Of a DNA stretch of 64,000 nt, positions 56,863 through 64,000 are shown one piece after another. The position numbers and the translations under genes are program-made. The notes beneath the pieces are model-generated. The model was not told where the DNA came from, searched no databases, and worked only from the letters and a program-made list of their open reading frames with translations. Source of the stretch: Acinetobacter venetianus RAG-1 = CIP 110063 (lineage in GTDB: Bacteria > Pseudomonadota > Gammaproteobacteria > Pseudomonadales > Moraxellaceae). The DNA is taken from positions 1,577,043 through 1,641,042 of the forward strand of contig NZ_KB849558.1 in assembly GCF_000368585.1 (NCBI RefSeq), read 5' to 3'. Position 1 is the stretch's first letter. Each line of letters starts with the position of its first letter.

Positions 56863-57978
56863 CTAAGACAGACGATTTCTAAACAGCCATGCAGCTAAAG
56901 GTAATGTGATTATCGCGAGTACAAACATCGGTACAAAATCCCACTTCACTTGTGAAAACGTTGCCCCCTCTAAATACACTCGCTGTACAAGATCAATTCC
57001 AAAACGAAGTGGGTTCGCGTAAGTCGCAACCTCTAGCGCATGCGGCATATTCTGAACTGGTGTCAACAAACCAGATAACAACATTAATGGCATGATAATA
57101 AAGAATGTAAATAACATTGCTTGTTGCATATTGAGAGAAATTGCTGAAATGGACAGTCCAACTCCAACAACAGCAATATTAAAAAACAATAAGCCAAAAT
57201 AAAGCAGAGTTAAGGAGCCATTCATTGGAATTTGAAACCAAAATAAAATGATGCAAAGAATAATAGTCGATTGCATCAAACCGACAAAAATAGGCGGCAA
57301 AGCCTTACCGATCATGATATGAATCGGTGTATAAGGCGTTACCAATAATTGATCAAAAGTTCCTTGTTCTCTTTCTCTTGCTACCGAAAGTGAGGATAGC
57401 AATAATGTTTGCATCATACTTAATGCGGCAATTAACGATGGCATGATCCCCCATCGTGATTCCTGATTTGGGTTATACCAAGTTCGTACCTCTAAGTTGA
57501 CTGATGCTTGCCCTAGGCGCTCCTGATTTACTTTTGCAACGACACTATTGATATAAGACCCAGCCATACCTGCCGTTGATGAATTTCGACCGTCTAAAAT
57601 AACCTGTATCGGAGAAACTTCGCCTTGAGCCAGTTTATCTTCAAAATCTGAAGGAATACTAATGACGGCCAAAGCAGTACGATCATCGACCACAGTTTTG
57701 ATCTGAGTGGCATTATTGAGCGTGGCCGTTCGATTAAAAATACCCGAACCATCAAGATGAGATAATAATTGCTGTGAAACTTGTCCTTTGCTTTGATCTA
57801 AGACGGCATAGTCCACATGATTGACATCATAACTTGCAGCATAGCCAAACAATAACGCCTGCATCAGCGCTGGCACAAATAAAATAATTCGATTTGCAGG
57901 ATCACTAAAAATAGTGAGGAATTCTTTCTTCACTAAAACCAAGAGATAATTTAACCACACGACTATTTTTTCAATCAT
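56863..57978 (-). CDS. ybhR: ABC-2 type transporter permease (YbhR-like)
   Basis: The 371-aa protein has an N-terminal helix (about 22-45), a soluble domain with ILDGRNSSTAGMAGSYINSV (about 130-150), and five C-terminal helices (about 185-370) including SLSVAREREQGTFDQLLVTP (the coupling-helix motif) and PVQNMPHALEVATYANPLRFGIDLVQRVYLEGA. This matches the paired drug-export permeases YbhS/YbhR. It is the last gene of a four-gene exporter operon, 4 bp after the YbhS-like gene. Confidence 0.88.
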   Translation of the reverse strand: MIEKIVVWLNYLLVLVKKEFLTIFSDPANRIILFVPALMQALLFGYAASYDVNHVDYAVLDQSKGQVSQQLLSHLDGSGIFNRTATLNNATQIKTVVDDRTALAVISIPSDFEDKLAQGEVSPIQVILDGRNSSTAGMAGSYINSVVAKVNQERLGQASVNLEVRTWYNPNQESRWGIMPSLIAALSMMQTLLLSSLSVAREREQGTFDQLLVTPYTPIHIMIGKALPPIFVGLMQSTIILCIILFWFQIPMNGSLTLLYFGLLFFNIAVVGVGLSISAISLNMQQAMLFTFFIIMPLMLLSGLLTPVQNMPHALEVATYANPLRFGIDLVQRVYLEGATFSQVKWDFVPMFVLAIITLPLAAWLFRNRLS

Positions 57979-57982
57979 GTTA

Positions 57983-59104
57983 TTACCTCAATCTCTTTTT
58001 TAATGATAAACACGATGCAAAGGTGAATAGCACAACATAGAGCATTAAAATTGCACATTCTTTCATCCATAAATGCCAATCATCGCCACCTAAAAACAAC
58101 GTTTTGATCAAGGTCATAAAATGCGTTGCAGGAATAATTTGACTAATGAGCTGTACCACAAAAGGTAAATTTCGCGTATCAAATACAAATCCTGAGAGCA
58201 TCATGGCAGGCATAAAACTCGCCAACAAAGCAATTTGGCTGGCTTGAAATTGGCTTTTAGAAGCGCCTGAAATCGTCAGTCCCATTAACAACGAAACCAA
58301 TAAATATAAAAATGAAGCACTGATAATTGACGTCAATGAAGCTCGAATCGGCACATCAAAAATAAATGCCGCTGCCAATAAACACACGCCAATATCTATC
58401 ATGCCAATCACGATATAAGGCGTTAATTTGGCAAGTACAATTTCTAGTGGTCGTACTGGTGTGACAAATAATGCCTCTAACGTTCCCCGATCTCTTTCTC
58501 TTGCGATTAATAAACCTGTTAAAAAAGCACCAATTAAAGTGAGGATCAGAACAATCAAGCCTGGAACTAAAAACCACGTGCTATTTGCAGATTCATTAAA
58601 CCAAATCCTTTGTTCAACACTGATCACTCCATTTGAAACCTGCATATTTTGACGATCAGACTGGATCGCTTGGGCTGTTGTTAGGGCACCAGAAATATAA
58701 CCTTGCAAAGTTGAAGCAATACTGGTCGATCGCCCATTAGTAATGATTTGAATGGTCGCAGCTTGATTGGTACTGGCTTGCGCAAAGTCAGCAGGAACAT
58801 TTACAATCGCATCAATATCAGCCTGTCCCATCGCTTGTTCAGCTTGGGCAAAACTTGTATAAGGCACTGCTGTTATATATCGCGTTCCATTCAAGCCTGA
58901 AATTAACTGATTACTCTGTAGCGTTGCGTTTTGGACGACCACACCGACACGTCCGTTATTTAAATCGAAAGATAAGCCATAACCGAACAGTAAAATCAGG
59001 ATAATTGGTAAAATCAGTCCTATCGCTAAACTACTTTTATCTCGTAATAATTGATGTGTTTCTTTTTTGATTAATGCCATCAAGCGAGCTACAGAGATAC
59101 TCAT
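57983..59104 (-). CDS. ybhS: ABC-2 type transporter permease (YbhS-like)
   Basis: The 373-aa protein has the same architecture as its neighbour: N-terminal helix (about 23-45), soluble domain with ITNGRSTSIASTLQGYISGAL (about 125-145), and five C-terminal helices with LLIARERDRGTLEALFVTPVRPLEIVLAK as the coupling motif. Together with the second permease it probably forms a heterodimer. Its ATG overlaps the ATPase stop by one base. Confidence 0.88.
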   Translation of the reverse strand: MSISVARLMALIKKETHQLLRDKSSLAIGLILPIILILLFGYGLSFDLNNGRVGVVVQNATLQSNQLISGLNGTRYITAVPYTSFAQAEQAMGQADIDAIVNVPADFAQASTNQAATIQIITNGRSTSIASTLQGYISGALTTAQAIQSDRQNMQVSNGVISVEQRIWFNESANSTWFLVPGLIVLILTLIGAFLTGLLIARERDRGTLEALFVTPVRPLEIVLAKLTPYIVIGMIDIGVCLLAAAFIFDVPIRASLTSIISASFLYLLVSLLMGLTISGASKSQFQASQIALLASFMPAMMLSGFVFDTRNLPFVVQLISQIIPATHFMTLIKTLFLGGDDWHLWMKECAILMLYVVLFTFASCLSLKKRLR

Positions 59105-60876
59105 TATGTATGCTCCTGCTTACGAGAACGTGCTTGTTCCACAATAGACATAAATGCACGATTCATATCACTATGGCTCGTTTCACCTGCCATTTGCCGA
59201 ACTTGTTTTGGTGAACCAAGTGCTAATAATTTTCCAGCATCTTGAATCGCAATTCGATCACAATATTCAGCCTCTTCCATAAAATGCGTAGTAATAATAA
59301 TGGTAATCCCTTGATTGGCGAGCTCTCCTATGCTGTACCAAAAAGAACGCCTCGCCAAAGGATCAATCCCACTAGTAGGCTCATCTAAAAAGATAATCTC
59401 AGGCTGATGCAATAAAGCCGCAGCCATCGACAAACGCTGTTTAAATCCATTCGGTAAATCACCACTTTTAGCATGTGGCTGTAATTGAAATTGATGCAGT
59501 GCTTTATCTATTTGTTGGTTAAGCTTCTTTCCAGATAAACCATAAGCACCACCAAAAAATTTTAAATTATCAAGTACCGTTAAATTGCTATATAAAGCGA
59601 ATTTCTGAGAGACATAACCAATTTTTGCTCTCGCCTGTGCGCGTGCTGTGCGCAAGTTCATTCCAGCAACTTCTAAAGTGCCACTACTTGCAGGCAATAA
59701 ACCACACAGCATTCTAAAAGTTGTTGTCTTCCCTGCGCCATTTGGCCCTAACAACCCAAAAATTTCACCGCGTTGCACATCAAAGGATGTATTTGCAACT
59801 GCGGTAAAATCACCAAATTTTCGTACTAAGTCTTTGACGATAATTGCTGATTGCGGTGTTTCAGCTAACTGCTTTTGAGATTCAAGAAAAGTATTGTCAT
59901 TGCTATTTTCAACTTCAATTTTTTGTTGTTGAGCTTGATGTAAAAAACTCATAAATGCATCTTCTAACTCAGGTTTTCTAGGTGTAACCACTGCATTTGA
60001 AGGTAAATATTCTATTGGCAATTCAGGATATGTAGGTTGAGTAATAAAACGGACAACATCGCCTTTAGGAACGGCATCTACAATATATTTATGATTATCT
60101 AATAACTGGGCTTGTAAAACCCTTGCCTTCATTTGTTTTGGTGGTTCAACCTGCCAAGTTTGGCCTCTTACTTTTTCACTAAGCTCAGATGGTGTACCTT
60201 GTTGTAAAATTTTACCTTCATACATCACATACACTTCTGAACAACGTTCTGCTTCATCCATATATGCCGTGCTAATGATGACACTTAAATTTTCTTCCAG
60301 AACCAATTGTTTGATAATGATCCATAAATCCCTTCTCGATAAAGGATCAACACCGACACTCGGCTCATCGAGTAAGAGCAGTTCTGGTGAGCGAACTAAG
60401 GTGCAAGCCAAACCTAATTTTTGTTTCATTCCACCTGAAAGTTTCCCTGCTGGACGTTCAGTAAAATGGGTTAAATCAGTAATTTCTAATAGGCGAGCAA
60501 ATCGTTGTTTCCGCACAGCATGAGGTACGCCATGCAAATCTGCATACAAATCCAAATTTTCTTGAATACTTAAATCTTCATATAAACCAAACCGTTGTGG
60601 CATATAGCTGATTCGGTCTTGTACTGATTGAGGATCTTTAGCAACATCAATTCCAAGTACTTCCAAAGAACCTGAACTTGGCTGATACAAGCCTGCAATC
60701 AAGCGCAAAAAAGTTGTTTTACCCGCACCATCGGGTCCAACCAATGCCGTAAGCTGTCCTGCTTTGACTGTAATATTTAAATCTTGGAGTGCATTTATGT
60801 CTTTCCCTTTTTTATTTTCACACGGAAAGACTTGGGTTAAGTCACGCGCCACCACCACTTGAGACAAAGTATTCAT
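59104..60876 (-). CDS. ybhF: ABC transporter ATP-binding protein with two nucleotide-binding domains (YbhF-like)
   Basis: The 590-aa protein has two NBDs. The first has Walker A GPDGAGKTT (about 44-52), signature LSGGMKQKLGLA and Walker B LLLLDEPSVGVDP. The second has Walker A GPNGAGKTT (about 368-376), an atypical signature LPNGFKQRLSMA and Walker B IIFLDEPTSGIDP. An acidic/Gln-rich linker lies between. It powers the permease pair. E. coli YbhF (578 aa) has the same layout and exports cefoperazone/chloramphenicol-type drugs. Confidence 0.9.
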   Translation of the reverse strand: MNTLSQVVVARDLTQVFPCENKKGKDINALQDLNITVKAGQLTALVGPDGAGKTTFLRLIAGLYQPSSGSLEVLGIDVAKDPQSVQDRISYMPQRFGLYEDLSIQENLDLYADLHGVPHAVRKQRFARLLEITDLTHFTERPAGKLSGGMKQKLGLACTLVRSPELLLLDEPSVGVDPLSRRDLWIIIKQLVLEENLSVIISTAYMDEAERCSEVYVMYEGKILQQGTPSELSEKVRGQTWQVEPPKQMKARVLQAQLLDNHKYIVDAVPKGDVVRFITQPTYPELPIEYLPSNAVVTPRKPELEDAFMSFLHQAQQQKIEVENSNDNTFLESQKQLAETPQSAIIVKDLVRKFGDFTAVANTSFDVQRGEIFGLLGPNGAGKTTTFRMLCGLLPASSGTLEVAGMNLRTARAQARAKIGYVSQKFALYSNLTVLDNLKFFGGAYGLSGKKLNQQIDKALHQFQLQPHAKSGDLPNGFKQRLSMAAALLHQPEIIFLDEPTSGIDPLARRSFWYSIGELANQGITIIITTHFMEEAEYCDRIAIQDAGKLLALGSPKQVRQMAGETSHSDMNRAFMSIVEQARSRKQEHT

Positions 60877-60886
60877 CAGCGTTCAC

Positions 60887-61885
60887 TCACTTGTCCTTGG
60901 CAATTTTAACGGTGACAGGCTGCCCCATTTTTAATTGATCATTTGGATCATTTACATAAACACGAACCTCATACACCAAGGTTGTTCGAATATCTTCTGT
61001 TTGCACTGTTTTAGGGGTAAATTCTGCAACAGATGAGATATAACCAACTTTTCCTTGGATGGGTTGATCAGGCTTAGTATCTCGAATGATTTGGGCAACT
61101 GATCCCATTTTAATCCAGTCTAAATCTTTTTCATTTGCATATACTCTCACCCATTTCGGATTAGTCAGCGCCAAGGTATAAACTGCTTTCTGAGGGTTGG
61201 TCATATCTCCCGCTTCTTGCAACCTAGCACGCACCACTGCATCTACTGGTGAACGCAACTCACTTTGTGTAAGTTGGTATTTGATTAAATCTAAATTTGC
61301 TTGTGTTGCCTGATATTGAGCCTTAGTCGCAGCACGATCTTCAGCACGCGCTCCTTTTTTTAGTAATGCTAAATTCGCTTCACGCTCTTTCACTGAAGCT
61401 GCTGCTGTAGCTTGATTACTCTGTGCAAAATCTAGTTCTTGTTTGCTAATCGCTTGGCCAGAGGTACTTTTATTCAAAATCTGTAAGCGCTGATAATCTT
61501 TATTTGCTTTGTCTAGTTGGGCTTGGGCTGATACCAGCTGTGCTTTTGCCTGAGTAATTTGTTCAGGTCGAGTTCCTACTTCTTGCTCAATCATTGCCTG
61601 CTTTTGTACATTCAACTGCGCTTCCGCTTGCTGTTCTTGAATCTTCAAAGCATCTGTTTTTAATTCTGCCAATACCTGCCCTTTTTTAACTTTATCCCCC
61701 TCTTGCACTGATAAAGACTGGATTCTTCCTGTTTGTTCAAAAGCGAGTGAAATCTGGCGAATATCGACATTTCCATAGAGTGTGAGTTCCTGTTCGGTCT
61801 TTTTATCTTTATTAAAGAACCAAAGCACAACTGCTAAAAGAACAATGATACTGACCACAGCAACAGCAATGACTTTCTTGTTCAT
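60887..61885 (-). CDS. ybhG: HlyD-family periplasmic adaptor (YbhG-like)
   Basis: The 332-aa protein begins with one membrane anchor (about 5-22), followed by a lipoyl half motif (QTGRIQSLSVQEGDKVKKGQVLAELK, about 50-75), a long coiled-coil hairpin with repeated Gln/Ala/Lys (about 78-195), the second lipoyl half (LRSPVDAVVRARLQEAGD) and a beta-barrel domain. It connects the ABC exporter to the outer envelope. It is the first gene of the operon, transcribed away from the CecR-like gene. Confidence 0.92.
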   Translation of the reverse strand: MNKKVIAVAVVSIIVLLAVVLWFFNKDKKTEQELTLYGNVDIRQISLAFEQTGRIQSLSVQEGDKVKKGQVLAELKTDALKIQEQQAEAQLNVQKQAMIEQEVGTRPEQITQAKAQLVSAQAQLDKANKDYQRLQILNKSTSGQAISKQELDFAQSNQATAAASVKEREANLALLKKGARAEDRAATKAQYQATQANLDLIKYQLTQSELRSPVDAVVRARLQEAGDMTNPQKAVYTLALTNPKWVRVYANEKDLDWIKMGSVAQIIRDTKPDQPIQGKVGYISSVAEFTPKTVQTEDIRTTLVYEVRVYVNDPNDQLKMGQPVTVKIAKDK

Positions 61886-61907
61886 GGAATCAGACCTTTT
61901 TTATTAA

Positions 61908-61934
61908 AGTTTAAATTCAATTTAAATTTAAACT
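61908..61934. promoter_or_regulatory. Palindromic operator between ybhG-like and cecR-like genes
   Basis: Perfect 10-bp arms AGTTTAAATT/AATTTAAACT separated by 7 bp, in the 106-bp divergent region; the likely binding site for the adjacent TetR-type regulator. Confidence 0.65.
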
Positions 61935-61991
61935 ATATCAATTTAAGGAAAAAAGATATACTTAAAATTAAAGTTTGATTCAGAGTAAAAA

Positions 61992-62624
61992 ATGTCTAGA
62001 GCTAGGCGCAGTGATGGTGATATTACCAAATCAAAAATTCTTGAGGCAGCAGGTCAATTGATTGCCCAAAATGGTTTTGCTCAGACAACAAACAAAGAAA
62101 TTGCCAAATTGGCAGAGGTCGATTTAGCTGCGATTAACTATCATTTTGATGGTCGTGATGGTTTATATAGCGCTGTGTTGGCTGAAGCACATACACATTA
62201 TCTCAACGAACAACAGTTATTGGCGCTCGTGGATAGCCCTCTCCCTCCGACACAAAAACTTGAAACATTTTTTGCAACGCTGGTGAGTAAGCTCGTTGAA
62301 AAAGATGTCTGGCATAGTAAAGTTTTTATTCGCGAATTATTTTCCCCTACATCGCATCTGCAAGCATTTATGCAGAGTGATGGTGCTAGAAAGTTTCAAG
62401 CCGTCCGAAAAATTATTAGTCAGGTTTCAGGACTAGATGAAAATCACCCAGCGCTATTACCTTGTGTTCTGAGTGTCGTTGCGCCATGTATGATGCTACT
62501 GATCGTCGGGAGTAATCTACCTGCACCCATACAAGATATTTCAAAAATGAATGCTCAACAATTGGTTAAGCATCTGATGACCTTTTCCTTAGCAGGTTTA
62601 GAAGCAATTAAACAACAGCAGTAA
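61992..62624 (+). CDS. cecR: TetR-family regulator of the exporter (CecR-like)
   Basis: The 210-aa protein has a standard TetR HTH (about 13-55): TKSKILEAAGQLIAQNGFAQTTNKEIAKLAEVDLAAINYHFDGRDGLY. A C-terminal domain follows with the CecR-like FFATLVSKLVEKDVWHSKVFIRELFSPTSHLQAF segment. E. coli CecR (YbiH) controls the ybhGFSR exporter genes; here it is divergent from the homologous operon with a strong palindrome between. The ATG at 61992 follows a stop-rich AT region with a weak SD (AGAG). Confidence 0.88.
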   Translation: MSRARRSDGDITKSKILEAAGQLIAQNGFAQTTNKEIAKLAEVDLAAINYHFDGRDGLYSAVLAEAHTHYLNEQQLLALVDSPLPPTQKLETFFATLVSKLVEKDVWHSKVFIRELFSPTSHLQAFMQSDGARKFQAVRKIISQVSGLDENHPALLPCVLSVVAPCMMLLIVGSNLPAPIQDISKMNAQQLVKHLMTFSLAGLEAIKQQQ

Positions 62625-62685
62625 ATCAAGCGAATGTAGCAAAAACAAAGTGATTTAAAGCTTAAAATATTTTAGCTCTAAGATG

Positions 62686-63366
62686 CTATATCCCTAAACT
62701 CAATTCCTGACTCCACGTTGAATTCGGTTGCTGATGCAAATGCAAACAAGCTTTTTTAACCGAATTCACGAAATCTTCGCGATTTCCTTGCCAACGCTCT
62801 AGCATGCAATAACACACATGAATTCCCTTGGGATGAAACTCTCTTGCTAATGACTGAGACAATGCTCGAATTGCAGCAAATGAACTCTGGCTGAGAGGAT
62901 CATAATATGCTGAACTCTGAGGTTGAGAACCTAGAAAAATCATAGTTCCGCTTTGTCGCATCAACATTTCACGGATCATCACCTGAGATAAACTGACAGC
63001 ACTCAAGCCATTATTATTCCATTCATGCTCAGCTTCTTGAGATAACAAAGTATCCATTTCACGAGCATGACTAAAGTAAGCTTGGAAAATACACAATTCA
63101 ATTTGATGCTTTGAACTTGTGATATGCGAAAGCAGTTTCTTTAATGCATGCGAATCAATCAAATTTATGCGGACTACGGTCAATTGATTGTGCAATTTTT
63201 CAATATGAATTTTTTCTTGATTTAAATCATTCACAACGTGATAAACATGCAAAGCATCGATCAGATTTGTCTCAGCAAAACTTTGGCTGAGCTGTTGAAT
63301 GTCACTGCCAACAACTAGCATACAACCTGTTGCTTTCTTGCCCCATCGAAATAGTTTATTGCTCAT
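62686..63366 (-). CDS. SDR-fold protein lacking the usual catalytic motif
   Basis: The start at 63366 (MSNKLFRWGKKATG) has SD AGGGTGA, excluding 36 codons that overlap the upstream gene. The roughly 226-aa protein has a short-chain dehydrogenase fold in its C-terminal half: MIFLGSQPQSSAYYDPLSQSSFAAIRALSQSLAREFHPKGIHVCY. The Tyr-x3-Lys pair of active SDRs is replaced (Leu and Ser in LSQSSFAAIRA), and the N-terminal VVGSDIQQLSQS lacks the TGxxxGIG glycines. It is probably a non-catalytic SDR. It lies 10 bp after a second SDR gene in the same direction. Confidence 0.78.
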   Translation of the reverse strand: MSNKLFRWGKKATGCMLVVGSDIQQLSQSFAETNLIDALHVYHVVNDLNQEKIHIEKLHNQLTVVRINLIDSHALKKLLSHITSSKHQIELCIFQAYFSHAREMDTLLSQEAEHEWNNNGLSAVSLSQVMIREMLMRQSGTMIFLGSQPQSSAYYDPLSQSSFAAIRALSQSLAREFHPKGIHVCYCMLERWQGNREDFVNSVKKACLHLHQQPNSTWSQELSLGI

Positions 63367-63376
63367 GATGATCACC

Positions 63377-64000
63377 CTAAAATTTTTCTTGATGTGGCCT
63401 AAGATCCAACTCATGCGTCCATAGATCAGCCGTCTGTTGATACAGCATCCAATAATTTTCAGCAATTGCATCAATATTCAAACCACCAGTCCCACGTGTC
63501 ATTCGAGCCAAACGACCTAAACCGAACAATGCTTTATTGACCCGATCCCCATCCACCATGCCATCAATCACCACATGAGCAATATGAATATTTTGAGCTT
63601 TATACTGCTGGGCTAGGTTCAAAGCATAAGCTCTCAAAGCAGATTTACCCATAGTAAATGCAGCAAAAAAAGGCTTACCACGCAACGAGGCACTTGCACC
63701 TGTAAAGATTAATGTGCCCGCTTTTTGTTGCTGAAAAATTTTTAAACAGTTCTGCGAAACCCAAAATGCTGATAAAAAAGTTGAATGCCACATTTTGCTA
63801 AAAAATTTCAATGATGACTGCAAGAAAATTGAAGGTACATTTCCACCCACATTATGAATCACTGCGACCAACTGCTCTTGGCTAAGCGAAATCGATTGAA
63901 ACAGTTGTTGTACTTGTATTGGATCTTCAGCATCTAAACAGTATCCAACTGCGTCACCATGATTGTTTTTGATCTTGGTTGCTATCTGCTCTGCTTTCTC
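63377..64000 (-). CDS. SDR-family oxidoreductase, partial (N-terminus outside window), Tyr replaced by Phe
   Basis: The frame is open through the right edge: codons upstream of the TTG at 63871 encode EKAEQIATKIKNNHGDAVGYC, typical SDR beta-strand/helix sequence, so the nucleotide-binding N-terminus lies outside. Visible features: IHNVGGN (NNAG-like, about 50 residues in), LIFTGASASLRG (catalytic Ser region) and FAAFTMGKSALRAYALNLAQQY. The lysine of the Tyr-x3-Lys motif is present but the Tyr is Phe. The C-terminus LWTHELDLRPHQEKF suits a 250-270-aa SDR. Substrate unknown. Confidence 0.85.
   Translation of the reverse strand, partial: EKAEQIATKIKNNHGDAVGYCLDAEDPIQVQQLFQSISLSQEQLVAVIHNVGGNVPSIFLQSSLKFFSKMWHSTFLSAFWVSQNCLKIFQQQKAGTLIFTGASASLRGKPFFAAFTMGKSALRAYALNLAQQYKAQNIHIAHVVIDGMVDGDRVNKALFGLGRLARMTRGTGGLNIDAIAENYWMLYQQTADLWTHELDLRPHQEKF

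Noticed and set aside
41965..64000. tRNA, rRNA or insertion-sequence remnants
   Set aside because: No cloverleaf, rRNA-like conserved blocks or transposase motifs with terminal inverted repeats were seen by eye; the same holds for the rest of the window.

Overview
The window looks like a chromosomal segment of an Acinetobacter species (Moraxellaceae). The evidence is an AT-rich genome, the adjacent dat-ddc pair for 1,3-diaminopropane, a short Bap-like surface protein of the BLP2 type, an ESPR-bearing trimeric autotransporter, and gammaproteobacterial-type Lon, RlmH, RapA and PBP2. I see no rRNA, tRNA, insertion sequence, prophage or CRISPR array. Most of the content is core genome.

Layout. 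1-2534 (-) is the N-terminal part of a trimeric autotransporter adhesin running off the left edge. 2996-9141 (+) holds formyl-THF cyclo-ligase, lon, a candidate small RNA, rlmH, a DODA-type dioxygenase and a duplicated META-domain lipoprotein. 9230-12122 (-) is gdhA and a frameshifted APC-like permease. 12282-13761 (+) is rnfB-nth. 13758-21707 (-) is a compact operon encoding a SWIM zinc-finger protein, a DUF5691-like protein, a MoxR AAA+ ATPase, a DUF5682/YehM-like protein and a VWA protein, possibly ending in a 62-aa membrane protein. This is the least understood multi-gene system here. 21893-24519 (-) is adk, a DUF445 membrane protein and an outer-membrane protein. 24762-27295 (+) is mrdA-rsmD. 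27292-28989 holds three small envelope proteins. 29004-32371 (-) is a Bap-like adhesin and sohB. 32518-37350 (-) is pstS-pstC-pstA-pstB behind a three-repeat Pho box. 37924-38976 (+) is a Rieske oxygenase. 39058-41964 (-) is dat-ddc.

42431-49091 holds envelope and lipid functions: a SIMPL protein, a GFA protein with a TetR regulator, a DUF4442 thioesterase-like protein, a fatty-acid desaturase with its ferredoxin reductase and a divergent FabR-like TetR regulator, and a DUF389 protein. 49341-56422 holds dps, rapA, rluA, a GlcG-family gene, hemL and thiE. 56863-62624 is a YbhG-F-S-R type ABC exporter with a divergent CecR-like regulator. 62686-64000 (-) holds two adjacent SDR-fold proteins that both lack canonical catalytic residues.

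Regulatory structure is rich. Intrinsic terminators close many units and several are bidirectional between convergent genes. Palindromic operators sit in three divergent TetR-regulated intergenic regions. There is a probable SD-sequestering hairpin before thiE, an attenuator-like terminator between pstS and pstC, and two reading-frame anomalies at homopolymers (G7 in the permease, A7 at the DUF2238 start). All functions are read from sequence by eye; no database search was possible.
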